From: Vulcanimicrobiota bacterium
GTDB lineage: Bacteria; Vulcanimicrobiota; Vulcanimicrobiia; Vulcanimicrobiales; Vulcanimicrobiaceae
DNA length: 51,279 nt
NCBI GenBank assembly: GCA_019240755.1
Contig: JAFAXS010000113.1
Coordinates: 1-51,279 of the forward strand
Reading direction: 5' to 3'
A program made the translations under genes and the position numbers. Of this stretch, positions 7,003-16,404 are shown one piece after another (position 1 is the first letter of the stretch; every line of letters starts with the position of its first letter). Below the pieces are notes generated by a model, which worked only from the letters and a program-made list of their open reading frames with translations, had not been told where the DNA came from and searched no databases.

Positions 7003-9489
7003 GTGGAAGACGATCGGCCGGCTCCGGGCTCGCCGGAGTTTGGGACTCTCCTGCGGCACTATCGAGTGGCCGCCGGGCTCTCCCAAGAAGCACTCGCCGA
7101 GCGCGCCCACATGAGCGCCAACGGCATCGGCGCGCTCGAACGCGGATACCGGCGGACGCCTCAGCGCGAAACGCTCGAGCTGCTCGCGGGGGCACTGGCC
7201 CTCGACGCCCAGCAGCGCGCGAACCTGGAACAGGTGGCTGCACGGTCGCGACCGCAGCGCCGGCTGGGGGGGTCGATGCGCTTCCCTCCCCTGTTAAACG
7301 TAGGGACTTCCGCCTTACCGTTCGCGGTCACGAACTTTATCGGGCGTGAGTCGGAGCTCGAGGAGATCGCTCGGCTCGTCTCCGAGTGGCGCTTAGTCTC
7401 CCTGACGGGCACCGGCGGCATGGGGAAGACTCAAACGGCCCTGCAAATCGCGCGAACGCTGCGCAAAACGACCGAACAGGCGGTGCATTTCATAGGCCTC
7501 GCACCCGTGGCGGACCCGTCGCTCGTGGCGACGACGATCGCCTCGGCGCTGGGCCTCCACGACGTCCCAAAGCAGGGCACGCTCGACACGGTGTTGATGG
7601 AGTTACGCAACAAGCGATCCGTGCTGATCCTCGATAATTGCGAGCACGTCATAGACGAGGTAGCGTCGATCGCTCGCGCGCTGCTGTCCAACTGTGAAGG
7701 ACTTCGGATCCTCGCCACTAGCCGCGAGCCGCTTAAAATCGCCGGCGAGCACGTGTATCGCCTACCGTCGCTCGACACTTCGTCGGCGGTTGCGCTCTTT
7801 GCCGACCGCGCCGGCGCGGCGGATCGCGGCTTTCATTTAACCGCCGAAAACGAACCGATGGTCGCAGAAATCTGCCGGCGTTTGGACGGCATCCCGCTGG
7901 CGATCGAGCTCGCAGCCGCGCGGGCGGGGGCACTATCATTGCAGACGCTCGCGGAGAAACTCAACGACCGCTTCGCGTTACTGGACGGCGGTAGCCGTAC
8001 GGCGCTGCCCCGTCAGCAAACGATGCGCGCGACGATAGAGTGGAGTTACAACCTGCTCTCCGCGCCGGAACGACGATTATTCGAGCGCCTCGCGGTCTTC
8101 GCGGGAGGATGCACCCTCTCAATGGTGGCCGCCGTGTGTGGCGATGAAGGCCAAAGCGAAACGGAAATTCTCCATCTGCTATCGTCGCTCGTCGACAAGT
8201 CGCTCGTAAACGTCGACCCCGATGGGGAAGAACCACGCTACCGTTTGTTGGGAGCGACCCAACACTACGCGCGCGAATGGCTCGCGAACGGCGGCGAGTC
8301 CGACGCAATGCTGGACCGGCTGGCCCGCACGCTTCTACGATTGGCGCAGGATATTGCCGGGATCCAACCGATCTATAATGCTCGGCTGGACCGCTCGCCA
8401 AAAACCCTGCGCACAATGCGCGCAGAACGGGCAAACTTTGACGAAGCGATGCATTGGGCGCTGGCGCATCGTGGAAATACCCAGGTGGGCCAAGAATTGG
8501 CGTGGCGCGTCCCGTTTCTTCAGGCCAAGGATGCAGTGCATTGGCTGAAAGTCGCGCTTGCGTCCGTCACCAAAAGTACGCCGAGACCCCTGATTATCAA
8601 CCTCGAAATTCAACTCGCCTGGTGTTTCGTCGACCTGCGCGACCACGAGGAAGCGATCGCAGCCGCACGCCGCGCCGTCACGACAAGCCGGAAGTTCGGA
8701 GACGCGCGGCTCCTCGCCGCTGCCCGGAGGCTGCTCGGTCGAGCCCTCACCCATGCATGGAACCTCGATGAAGCGGAGTTCGAACTACAGCAGTCGCTGG
8801 CGAGTTGGCGTAAACTGGGCGATCGTCGCGCGACGGCGACGACGCTGAGTTACCTCGCCTTTGCTTCGGTTCGCCGCGGCGACTATCTGAGAGCACGCAA
8901 ACTCAACCAGGAGGCCCTCGACGTGCTTGGCGATACGGACGATCGTTCTGCGCGCTTCATCAAGATCGAGCTTGCGCGCGCGGAGTATGGGCTGGGACAC
9001 TACGAGACCGCGCTCGCATATTCGCGCGAGGTTCTGCCTGCGCTTGAGGCAGAGGCGGCCGAGGGCGGATCGACCTGCGTGATCCTGATGCTCAATCAGT
9101 GCACGTTCTTGCTCGCGCTCGATCAGTTCAGCGAAGCGATGAATGTGGCGCAGAGAGCACTGGCCGCTACGCTGGACGCGCAGAATCCGCGTCCCGATCT
9201 CGCCCCCTACGTGGCCGGTAGTTTGGCAAAGGTGGCGCTGCTTGCGCGCGGCGACGGAAGTGACGGCCATCGCGCAATTGACGTCGAAACGTGCGCGAAG
9301 CTCATTGGGTGGAACGAAGCCGTGTGCGCGTCTCGGGGAGAGTCGGATCCCGACGAGACGTCCGAGGAACTCTCGATATTGCGACGCGAGCTCGGTCAAA
9401 AACGAGTCGAGCTGCTGCTCGCCGCCGGCGCGGCCCTCGACTACGGTGCGGTAGCGGAACTCATGCAATCACTGCAGCGTCATAACTGA
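7003..9489 (+). CDS. XRE-type HTH regulator with NB-ARC ATPase and TPR domain
   Basis: The product is about 828 residues from the GTG at 7003; in-frame TTG 6952 and GTG 6961 are alternatives. The later start gives M-E-D-D-R-P just ahead of the helix-turn-helix, as expected. The N-terminus carries an XRE HTH (L-S-Q-E-A-L-A-E-R-A-H-M-S). An NB-ARC ATPase follows with G-T-G-G-M-G-K-T, Walker B V-L-I-L-D-N-C-E-H, and L-D-G-I-P-L-A-I-E-L-A-A-A-R. The C-terminal half is TPR-like. This is STAND-type signalling: ligand binding to the repeats should switch ATPase oligomerisation and DNA binding. It has the same ATPase core as the cyclase fusion at 1241-3952. It ends 10 bases inside the convergent gene 9480-11222. 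Confidence 0.93.
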   Translation: MEDDRPAPGSPEFGTLLRHYRVAAGLSQEALAERAHMSANGIGALERGYRRTPQRETLELLAGALALDAQQRANLEQVAARSRPQRRLGGSMRFPPLLNVGTSALPFAVTNFIGRESELEEIARLVSEWRLVSLTGTGGMGKTQTALQIARTLRKTTEQAVHFIGLAPVADPSLVATTIASALGLHDVPKQGTLDTVLMELRNKRSVLILDNCEHVIDEVASIARALLSNCEGLRILATSREPLKIAGEHVYRLPSLDTSSAVALFADRAGAADRGFHLTAENEPMVAEICRRLDGIPLAIELAAARAGALSLQTLAEKLNDRFALLDGGSRTALPRQQTMRATIEWSYNLLSAPERRLFERLAVFAGGCTLSMVAAVCGDEGQSETEILHLLSSLVDKSLVNVDPDGEEPRYRLLGATQHYAREWLANGGESDAMLDRLARTLLRLAQDIAGIQPIYNARLDRSPKTLRTMRAERANFDEAMHWALAHRGNTQVGQELAWRVPFLQAKDAVHWLKVALASVTKSTPRPLIINLEIQLAWCFVDLRDHEEAIAAARRAVTTSRKFGDARLLAAARRLLGRALTHAWNLDEAEFELQQSLASWRKLGDRRATATTLSYLAFASVRRGDYLRARKLNQEALDVLGDTDDRSARFIKIELARAEYGLGHYETALAYSREVLPALEAEAAEGGSTCVILMLNQCTFLLALDQFSEAMNVAQRALAATLDAQNPRPDLAPYVAGSLAKVALLARGDGSDGHRAIDVETCAKLIGWNEAVCASRGESDPDETSEELSILRRELGQKRVELLLAAGAALDYGAVAELMQSLQRHN

Positions 9490-11222
9490 GATAACCGCGC
9501 GAAGCCGTGCGATGCCGCTCGTGTTACTTCGCCGAGCAGCCGCTTTTCGGAGGGATCCAACTCGAGACCGTAGGGGTGGCCGGAAAAGAGGACAAACCGG
9601 CTGAGTCTCCCGCGAACGAAGATTGGAAATCCCACGACGGGCGACGCATCACCACTGGGAATGCGCCGGCTCACGAGTTCGACATCGGTAAACGGCAAAG
9701 GGCCGCGTCGCTTCTCGAATGCGTCGGCCAGCCGTTCCGCGTCGATATGTTCGAGTACCTCGTCATTGGTCCAACCTTCGGCCGCCTCCCGCGCAAACGC
9801 GCCATCGTTGCCGCGGGCGAAGACCGCGGCCGAGCCCACCTCGAGGCTGCCGACGATGCTTCGCACGAGATCTTGTCCCATCGTCTGCGCCGAATCGGCG
9901 GCAGCGAATCGCTGCGCTAGGTTCAGGAGCTTCTGGCGCGCGGCATATTCCCTGCGGAAAAACGTTCGATCGACGGCGTTTCTAGTAGCGCGGTAAAGCG
10001 CCGGCATGCAGATTGCGACCAGGACCGCTGCTGCCATGTCCGCCGCTACGAAAAGAACCGCGCCTCTGTTGGAAAACTGCACGTGAAAACCCCAAGCGAC
10101 GAGCCAGTCCAGCAGCGCGATGCTTCCGAGGGAGATCAGCGCGATCGCTGCGACGATGACCGCTTGATTTAGAAAGAAGCGAACCGAGATTATTCGCTGC
10201 TTGAGGATCGCATAGGCGATCGCGATGGGGACCAGCACCTTGAGCGTGAGGAGCAGCATCGTTACGTCTCGGGGCGGGGCGAATCCCATCGTTTCGACGA
10301 TCCGGACGATTATGATGCCGGCATAGCCCACGAGGAAACTCGCGATCACCCACGCCATGCGCGATCGTTCGTACAAGTGCTCGGTATAGTAACGTGCAAT
10401 GAAGATCGCCATCGCCACGGCGTAAAAGGCAATGCTGACGATTTTGAGGAAATACTCGATGCCGTCGCTATCCAGTCCACGATAAATTACCCCGACGTTC
10501 GCGACGATCACCGGTATGGCCAAGGCGCCTGCAAGCGGCATCGCCCAGCGGTCGACGACCCTCCCGATTCCCGCAACGCGATCCGATGGAAAGCGTAAGG
10601 CAAACACGACGAACGCCCCGCACGCCAGGTACCCTAAAATTCCATAATACATTGAGTACGCCGCGACCCAGGCCGGAGAAGCCAGCGGCACGAGAATCAA
10701 CGAGGCGATTTGCGACCCCACAGCGTCAACGAGAAAAGCCCACGTCATCCGCGAGGGAGCGCGAAACACGACCGCCACGGCGATGAGGGTCGTCGCAATG
10801 TCGATCAGCGCCAGCAGAGCGAAGCTGGCGAAGTAGCTGGTCGCTTCAAATCCCGCGGCGTACCTGCGCGCGACGAGCGTCACCGATCGCGCCGGACCTT
10901 TCGTGAACAGAAACTCGGATTTTTTGCCCGCGAGCGTGAGCGTCCAATGCGCGTACACGCGCTGCTGCGGTGTTAGAGCCGCGACGTCCAGCCGGTCTCC
11001 CGGCTTGATATTTGCCTCTGCGGCCGGCGACGACCGCTCGACGGACGTGACGGTGCCATCGCCTGCGGCCCGAAACCCAAAACGCCCATACGGGATAAAC
11101 GGCGTCGCAAGGTTGAAAAACGATGCGACGAGCGGAATCCCGGCGATCGCCAGAACCACGATCACGTGCCAACGGCTGGGCGCGCGCCCGCTTATACCTG
11201 TATCACGCGGTGCAGGCCTCAC
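9480..11222 (-). CDS. membrane sensor-like protein: PDZ, multiple TM helices, GAF
   Basis: A GTG start gives 580 residues. After one N-terminal TM helix (about 20-40) comes a PDZ-like segment (G-T-V-T-S-V-E-R-S-S-P-A-A-E-A-N-I-K-P-G-D), then eight or so hydrophobic helices (about 125-410). A cytosolic GAF-like domain (about 425-575) includes A-A-E-G-W-T-N-D-E-V and a G-F-P-I-F-V-R-G-R-L core. No histidine kinase, GGDEF or HTH domain follows, so the output partner must be separate. The architecture resembles membrane sensors that present a PDZ domain outside and a GAF inside. It overlaps the convergent regulator gene by 10 bases. Confidence 0.75.
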   Translation of the reverse strand: MRPAPRDTGISGRAPSRWHVIVVLAIAGIPLVASFFNLATPFIPYGRFGFRAAGDGTVTSVERSSPAAEANIKPGDRLDVAALTPQQRVYAHWTLTLAGKKSEFLFTKGPARSVTLVARRYAAGFEATSYFASFALLALIDIATTLIAVAVVFRAPSRMTWAFLVDAVGSQIASLILVPLASPAWVAAYSMYYGILGYLACGAFVVFALRFPSDRVAGIGRVVDRWAMPLAGALAIPVIVANVGVIYRGLDSDGIEYFLKIVSIAFYAVAMAIFIARYYTEHLYERSRMAWVIASFLVGYAGIIIVRIVETMGFAPPRDVTMLLLTLKVLVPIAIAYAILKQRIISVRFFLNQAVIVAAIALISLGSIALLDWLVAWGFHVQFSNRGAVLFVAADMAAAVLVAICMPALYRATRNAVDRTFFRREYAARQKLLNLAQRFAAADSAQTMGQDLVRSIVGSLEVGSAAVFARGNDGAFAREAAEGWTNDEVLEHIDAERLADAFEKRRGPLPFTDVELVSRRIPSGDASPVVGFPIFVRGRLSRFVLFSGHPYGLELDPSEKRLLGEVTRAASHGFARLSQL

Positions 11223-11434
11223 CGGCGCTGCTTTCGGCGGGGTATTTTGGTTTGCTTGCGAGCGGCAGGTTTGCTGATGCTTTTTGCCGGTCTCCGAGCG
11301 CCCCGCGTAGGCGCCGACTTTTGCACGCCGAGCGCTTAGCTGGAAGGTAAGGCAATATGGGCCTAAAGTACCAGCGGCGGTACATCGACATACCTACGGA
11401 GTTCGATCGCGTTACGCTTTACGGGAGGGTTAGC

Positions 11435-12445
11435 GTGAGGAATCCATCGAGAGTTGGGCGACTGGTTTGGCTTGCGGTCCCGGCCCTAGCGGCGTGTTCT
11501 GTCGCCTCAAACTCGCCCAGCCTGCCGTTTACTGCGAACGGCGGCACGGCGAGGACCGCCAGTATCGCTCGCATCCACCCATTGAGTTACTACGGATGTC
11601 CGGCGTTCGGCCCGGGCGCTTACAACGAAGTAGTAACCGGGACCGCAATCGACCGCAACAGCGCGTCGTACATCAAATCGGTGATTGGAGCCGGCGACGG
11701 CGGCGGCTTCTATGCCGCGACCGGGGCAGAGAAAGTGAATCTGGCCGATAGGCGCACGCCGCGCCGCACGGTCCATCCGCGCGTCAAGTATCACAAGTTT
11801 CCCGTGCCCTACCCATGGGGCACCAGTTTTTACATCGAACCGCTCCGCGACGAGCATGCAATGGTCGTATTGACCGGCACATGCCACCTCTACGAGTCGT
11901 ATGGTACGACTTTCCAACAATCTATTCTGAGCGGCTATAGCGGCGCCAACTGGGATCTCTCTAAATCGTTCGTTCCCTTGCCGCCGGGGTCCCCATCATC
12001 GATGGCGTCCGGTTTGTCGCTCTTCGCGGGAATGGTGCGGTGGGAGGACTATCAGTCAGGAACGATCGCCCACGCACTGAATTGGAGCGGGCTTGCAGGA
12101 TCGGCCGCGCAGTTTAAGTTCGTGCGTCCTGCCAGCGACACCGATTGGCTGCCGTACCAAGGCAAGAGTTCGTATCAAATGCCTTACGGAGCAAGGCTGC
12201 GGTTGAGAGCGTCGTTCGATACCACGGGATGGGGACCCGAGGCAACGATGGTTGCGACCGCGATGAAGGCGTACGGCGTCTATTTGAGCGACACCAATTC
12301 AATGGGCAACGAACTGTACTTCGCCAACGCCGCCGACGGCACGAATCCGTGGGACACGGAGGATTTGTCATCGCTTTCGCTGATTACGCTCCGCGATTTT
12401 GACGTTCTCAAACTCAAAAAGATCCAGACGGTACCAGGGCACTAA
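11435..12445 (+). CDS. lipoprotein, paralogue of the product of 19969-20979
   Basis: I chose the GTG at 11435 because GGGAGGG is at good spacing and translation starts with a lipoprotein signal ending L-A-A-C. The 336-residue product has G-C-P-A-F, F-Y-I-E-P-L-R-D-E-H, I-A-H-A-L-N-W, M-P-Y-G-A-R-L-R-L-R-A-S-F-D and A-M-K-A-Y-G-V-Y-L-S-D segments. The same segments occur in the same order at 19969-20979, and both coding regions are 1011 bases long. Similar secreted proteins with an HAL...MGxRxRLKASFD...LKxYGxxxxD pattern occur in actinobacteria and acidobacteria; their function is unknown to me. A surface or carbohydrate-related role is only a guess. Confidence 0.75.
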   Translation: MRNPSRVGRLVWLAVPALAACSVASNSPSLPFTANGGTARTASIARIHPLSYYGCPAFGPGAYNEVVTGTAIDRNSASYIKSVIGAGDGGGFYAATGAEKVNLADRRTPRRTVHPRVKYHKFPVPYPWGTSFYIEPLRDEHAMVVLTGTCHLYESYGTTFQQSILSGYSGANWDLSKSFVPLPPGSPSSMASGLSLFAGMVRWEDYQSGTIAHALNWSGLAGSAAQFKFVRPASDTDWLPYQGKSSYQMPYGARLRLRASFDTTGWGPEATMVATAMKAYGVYLSDTNSMGNELYFANAADGTNPWDTEDLSSLSLITLRDFDVLKLKKIQTVPGH

Positions 12446-12457
12446 CTAGGCCCTCGT

Positions 12458-12492
12458 GGGGCCTTCGTCACGTGACATGAAGCGAAGGCCCC
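12458..12492 (+). terminator. hairpin after the lipoprotein gene
   Basis: GGGGCCTTCG (12458-12467) pairs perfectly with CGAAGGCCCC (12483-12492) across a 15-base loop. It follows the lipoprotein stop at once. There is no clear U-tract. It abuts the first possible start (12494) of the next gene, which favours the later start at 12527. Confidence 0.6.
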
Positions 12493-12526
12493 TATGTCCT
12501 CAGAGGGCCGATTTCTAAGATTAAGC

Positions 12527-13258
12527 ATGGGCTCTACGCGTGCCCTCATTATGGCCGGCGGAAGGTCGGACCGAATGCGAGCCAGTGCCGGAGGGCTTCA
12601 CAAGGCACTCGCTCGCGTTGGGGGCATTACGTTACTCGAATGGAACGTGCGTCAATTGATGCGCTACGATTTCCACGATATCGTTGTGGCGGTCAGTTCC
12701 AGTGCGCCGGAGGTCTCAGATTTCGCGCGCACGTTCATTGCCTCCATCACCTGCCGGGCGAGCATCTCGCTGTACGAAGAGCGGAGCCCGCTGGGAAATG
12801 CGGGCGCGGCTCGTGAGGTCGTCGGCGACGCCGACGGAGTACTTATGGTGTACGTCGACAACCTCGCATCGATCGATCTGAAGCGACTCGTTGCATTCCA
12901 CGAGACGGGTAATTTTACAGCGACAATAGCCACTCACACGGAGCCGTTTCAAATACCGTTCGGACAACTTTCATTAACGGGGAATCGAGTGACGGGCTAT
13001 ACGGAGAAACCGGTCGTTCGGGTCCAGGTGTCGAGTGGCACTTGCGTCCTGTCCAAAGAGGCTTGCGGTCTTATACCGAGAGGTAAACCGATCGGCATGA
13101 GCGATCTGTTCGCCATCCTTACTGAACGCGGCGAAACGGTAGGCGCGTTTCAGCACAATCAAATTTGGATTGACATCAACGATGCTGCGGCATTAGATAA
13201 AGCGCGAGCCGTTTTTGAGCAGCGCTCGATCGACTTCCGTGGCGCTGTCGTCCCGTGA
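12527..13258 (+). CDS. sugar-1-phosphate nucleotidyltransferase (NTP transferase family)
   Basis: The 243-residue product begins M-G-S-T-R-A-L-I-M-A-G-G-R-S-D-R-M-R, the nucleotide-binding loop of GlmU/RmlA-type enzymes, and later has V-Y-V-D-N, with the expected metal-binding Asp. It should join an NTP to a sugar or cyclitol 1-phosphate. The in-frame ATG at 12494 adds 11 residues but touches the preceding hairpin; 12527 fits the family N-terminus better. The length is at the short end for the family, without a C-terminal hexapeptide domain. The stop overlaps the next gene's GTG by 4 bases. In the cyclitol setting it parallels ValB/AcbR, which activate a C7-cyclitol 1-phosphate; that assignment is inference. 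Local GC is lower than in the flanks. Confidence 0.85.
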   Translation: MGSTRALIMAGGRSDRMRASAGGLHKALARVGGITLLEWNVRQLMRYDFHDIVVAVSSSAPEVSDFARTFIASITCRASISLYEERSPLGNAGAAREVVGDADGVLMVYVDNLASIDLKRLVAFHETGNFTATIATHTEPFQIPFGQLSLTGNRVTGYTEKPVVRVQVSSGTCVLSKEACGLIPRGKPIGMSDLFAILTERGETVGAFQHNQIWIDINDAAALDKARAVFEQRSIDFRGAVVP

Positions 13259-14460
13259 AGCGGCTCCGTGTTCTCTCTGTCGTCAACACGCTATACTTCG
13301 GAGGAGCGGAATGCCGGTTGCTGAGCCTTGCAAAGGAAATGAACAGCGACCGTTTCGATCAGACGGTTTTGACACTGAAACGAGTTGACACCGAACGGGA
13401 GCGGCGGCTAGGGACTCTGCGGCCGCACTTCGCATCCGCCAACGTCGCTGTTGAAAGCCTTGATATAGATGCCCCGGAGGTCGGGAGCGCGCACGGTTCG
13501 GCCGCGAAGTGCGTTCGATCCGTCCCGCGATTGTCGCGGACGCTGATAAAGTTGGCAGCCTACATCCGCGCTAATCACATTGATCTTCTTGATACACATT
13601 GCGGAACGGCGAATAAGGTGGGAATCGCCGCCGCGATTCTGACGAGGCGACCAGTGATAGCTACGACGTACGGGCTAGAAATATTTCGTCCACTGTGGCT
13701 TTGGCGCCTTTCGGAGTCCGTTCTATTGACTTTGGCTACCGCAATCGTCACCGATTCGGATGCCGTCGCGGCGCAAATTCGACGTCAATTGCTGCGTCCA
13801 CGACGAATCGCGGTAATCCCTAACGGAATTGAGCCGCCGAAAGCCTACCGCAAGCGTGAAGAGATGCACGCACAGTTTGGAATTCCGTCGGATTCCCGGA
13901 TTCGAGTGGTCGGGCAAGTCGCTTCCCTGACGCCACGGAAGGGACAGCTGGTTCTACTCGACGCCGCCGAGCAGTTGGTCCGGACCGAACCACACGTTCA
14001 CTTTTTGATCTGCGGATACGCGCGGGACCCGCTCGCTTACGAGCGCGCCCTTCATGCCCGTACGGCCGATCTCGGCCTTACTTCACGCGTTCATTTCGTA
14101 GGCTACCCCGGACCGATTGGTGACGTCTATAACGCTATCGACATTCAAGTTCATCCCTCGATCGAAGAGTCACTTCCGCAGGCGATCATTGAAGGCATGG
14201 CGCTCGGGAAACCCGCCGTAGCGACCGCAGTCGCCGGCATCCCGACGATGGTGTCAGATGGTGCGACCGGTGTCATCGTCCGCCCCGGCGACGCCCAGGC
14301 ATTGGCCGCGGGAATCCGCCGCTTGCTACGCGACACATCACTCGCCGCCCGCCTAGGTCTGGCCGCACAACAACGGTACTGGGAGCGCTATACCGACGCG
14401 CGGATGGCGCGCAGTCTCGAGAAGTTGTTTGAGGATGTTGCACGCCCTAGTGCCGCGTAA
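13255..14460 (+). CDS. GT4-family (GT-B) glycosyltransferase
   Basis: A GTG start overlaps the upstream stop. The 401-residue GT-B enzyme has an N-terminal Rossmann half opening R-V-L-S-V-V-N-T-L-Y-F-G-G-A-E and the GT4 C-terminal donor-binding motifs: V-G-Q-V-A-S-L-T-P-R-K-G-Q, then H-P-S-I-E-E-S-L-P-Q-A-I-I-E-G-M-A-L-G-K-P (EX7E motif). It should transfer a nucleotide-activated sugar, or here possibly a nucleotide-activated cyclitol, with retention. No membrane segment is seen. Donor and acceptor are unknown; its place directly after the nucleotidyltransferase suggests it uses that product. It is not GT20, unlike the VldE/ValL pseudoglycosyltransferase. Confidence 0.9.
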   Translation: MKRLRVLSVVNTLYFGGAECRLLSLAKEMNSDRFDQTVLTLKRVDTERERRLGTLRPHFASANVAVESLDIDAPEVGSAHGSAAKCVRSVPRLSRTLIKLAAYIRANHIDLLDTHCGTANKVGIAAAILTRRPVIATTYGLEIFRPLWLWRLSESVLLTLATAIVTDSDAVAAQIRRQLLRPRRIAVIPNGIEPPKAYRKREEMHAQFGIPSDSRIRVVGQVASLTPRKGQLVLLDAAEQLVRTEPHVHFLICGYARDPLAYERALHARTADLGLTSRVHFVGYPGPIGDVYNAIDIQVHPSIEESLPQAIIEGMALGKPAVATAVAGIPTMVSDGATGVIVRPGDAQALAAGIRRLLRDTSLAARLGLAAQQRYWERYTDARMARSLEKLFEDVARPSAA

Positions 14461-15388
14461 CCTACTCCGGAAGAAGCGCCGCGTTCTTGTGACTGGCGGC
14501 GGCGGCTTTATCGGCGCGTCGCTCATCGAGCGGCTTGCGCTGCTCGGCGTTCCTTTGCACGTGATCACGGGCGCGCCGAACGATCCGATCCGCGAGCCCC
14601 CAGATGGAGTCGCGTCGTCACGGGCGGAAATTACTGATGTCGGTGCAGTCTTCGACGCCGCGCGCGATTGCGAAATTGTGGTTCATGTCGCCGGGCCGCC
14701 ATCGGTACGTTCCTCGTTCGATGTTCCCGAAAAATATGCCGTTGTCCACGTTGCAGGCACTGCCGCAGTACTCAATGCCTGCCGAAAGGCGCGCGTCAAG
14801 CGCTTCATTTATATCTCTTCGGCCGAGGTTTACGGAAGAACGGTGAATCAGCCGGTTTCCGAAACGATGACACCGAATCCCCGTTCACCCTATGCGGCTG
14901 CGAAACTCGGAGCTGAGAACATGGTTTGCGCTTTCGCAAACGCCTTCGGCATTGACGCTCGAATCGTACGACTGTTTTCCGTTTATGGGCCCGGGCAGCA
15001 GAAGTACGCGCTGATACCAACGATTATTCGCCAGGCCATGACCGCCGGCGCTGTCGAACTCGCCGACCTGCGCCCCGTGCGCGACTACTGCTACGTGGAC
15101 GACGTGGTCGACGCGACAGTTCTGGCGTGCGATGTGGACGTTCCGGAGACCGTGTTCAATATTGGAACCGGGATTGGGACCAGTGTGTTTCAGCTCGCAC
15201 GAACGATCCTTGCCCTGGTCGATCGGAAGGTCCCGATTCTTACGGCATCGGGAGAGGCACGTCCCCACGCATCTGAGATCTTCGAATTAGTTGCCGACAC
15301 TCGCCGTGCTAACGAGCTCCTAGGGTGGACGGCGCAAACGCCGTTGAGTGTCGGCTTGAAGGAAGTCATTACCGAAATGGCGGCCTAG
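14435..15388 (+). CDS. NAD-dependent epimerase/dehydratase (extended SDR)
   Basis: I prefer the ATG at 14435 over TTG 14429; either way the gene starts within the end of the glycosyltransferase gene. The product of about 317 residues has the extended-SDR cofactor loop V-T-G-G-G-G-F-I-G, the serine segment Y-I-S-S-A-E-V-Y-G, and the catalytic pair in S-P-Y-A-A-A-K. It ends with the substrate-domain features R-D-Y-C-Y-V-D-D-V and F-N-I-G-T-G. These enzymes epimerise, dehydrate or reduce nucleotide sugars in the cytosol. The exact reaction cannot be read from sequence. In this operon it could modify the sugar partner or act on a nucleotide-bound cyclitol. Confidence 0.88.
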   Translation: MLHALVPRNLLRKKRRVLVTGGGGFIGASLIERLALLGVPLHVITGAPNDPIREPPDGVASSRAEITDVGAVFDAARDCEIVVHVAGPPSVRSSFDVPEKYAVVHVAGTAAVLNACRKARVKRFIYISSAEVYGRTVNQPVSETMTPNPRSPYAAAKLGAENMVCAFANAFGIDARIVRLFSVYGPGQQKYALIPTIIRQAMTAGAVELADLRPVRDYCYVDDVVDATVLACDVDVPETVFNIGTGIGTSVFQLARTILALVDRKVPILTASGEARPHASEIFELVADTRRANELLGWTAQTPLSVGLKEVITEMAA

Positions 15389-15390
15389 TG

Positions 15391-16404
15391 ATGCGCGCGT
15401 TGATTACGGGCGCTCAAGGGTTCGTGGGACGCTATCTCATATCCGCGTTGCTCGCCACAGACCCAACTTCTCGAATAGTTGGGATCGGTCGCTCACCGGC
15501 TTGTAACACCTTCACGCACTCCGTGACGCTGCAATCTGCACGAGTACCGGCAAAGTTACCGGACGAATTGAGAAGCACAGTGCGGGACCGGCGATACGAA
15601 TATACACGCGCCGATATCCGAAATAGTTCCGCACTGCGCTCAATTCTGAAGGAACTTCGGCCTAACGTAATCTTTCATCTGGCATCAGGATTACGCGATG
15701 ACCGGCCGCACGACTTGTTTCAGACGAACGTGGAGGGAACGATCGACTTAATCACGGCGGTTTCTGATGCCGACTTCGACCTGCATGCGCTTATCATCGG
15801 CTCGAGCGGCTCGGTTTACGGAATGCCCGCACGTCTGCCGATTACTGAGGATTCGGCCTGCGAGCCTCGAGACTGTTACGCGGCAAGCAAACTGGCACAG
15901 GAAAACGTGTCCCGCATCTTGGCGCGGGAACGAGGGCTGCCCGTCGTAATAGCGCGCATCTTTAACATTGTCGGGCCTGGACAAGACGAACGTCACGTCG
16001 CGGGTCGTTTTGCTGCGCAGCTCGCCGCGATTGCCGGCGGCACGTCCGAGCCGCCTCTGAAGGTGGGTGACCTCTCCACGACGCGGGATTTCATCGACGT
16101 TCGCGATGTGGCACGGGCACTGATCGTCCTAGCGAAGGCGCAGCGCGGTCAAGGTTTCTACAACGTCGCCAGCGGCGTAGAGACGACCGTTTTTCGCGTT
16201 TTGGAAATTCTGATTCGTTCTGCGGGCATTGCTGACGGGGTGGACGTCGACACCGTATATACGCGGGTCTCCGATACGCCGCGTGTCGTCGCCGATATCG
16301 CGCGATTGCGCGCCGCAGGCTTCAAGAGCGCGATCCCCTTGGAGAAAAGCTTGGCCGATGTCTTCAAATACTACGGCCAAGTCATGCCCGCGGCTGTTTC
16401 TTAA
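15391..16404 (+). CDS. extended SDR, GDP-4-keto-6-deoxymannose reductase/epimerase-like
   Basis: The ATG at 15391 follows the previous stop by two bases and starts at the family N-terminus M-R-A-L-I-T-G-A-Q-G-F-V-G; upstream in-frame codons lie inside the previous gene. The 337 residues include S-S-G-S-V-Y-G, Y-A-A-S-K (catalytic Tyr and Lys), and G-D-L-S-T-T-R-D-F-I-D-V-R-D-V, common in GDP-mannose 4,6-dehydratase and 4-reductase (RMD) relatives. A reductase or epimerase acting on a nucleotide sugar is likely. It is the last gene of the plus arm, and its stop codon lies in the shared hairpin at 16389-16413. Confidence 0.88.
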   Translation: MRALITGAQGFVGRYLISALLATDPTSRIVGIGRSPACNTFTHSVTLQSARVPAKLPDELRSTVRDRRYEYTRADIRNSSALRSILKELRPNVIFHLASGLRDDRPHDLFQTNVEGTIDLITAVSDADFDLHALIIGSSGSVYGMPARLPITEDSACEPRDCYAASKLAQENVSRILARERGLPVVIARIFNIVGPGQDERHVAGRFAAQLAAIAGGTSEPPLKVGDLSTTRDFIDVRDVARALIVLAKAQRGQGFYNVASGVETTVFRVLEILIRSAGIADGVDVDTVYTRVSDTPRVVADIARLRAAGFKSAIPLEKSLADVFKYYGQVMPAAVS

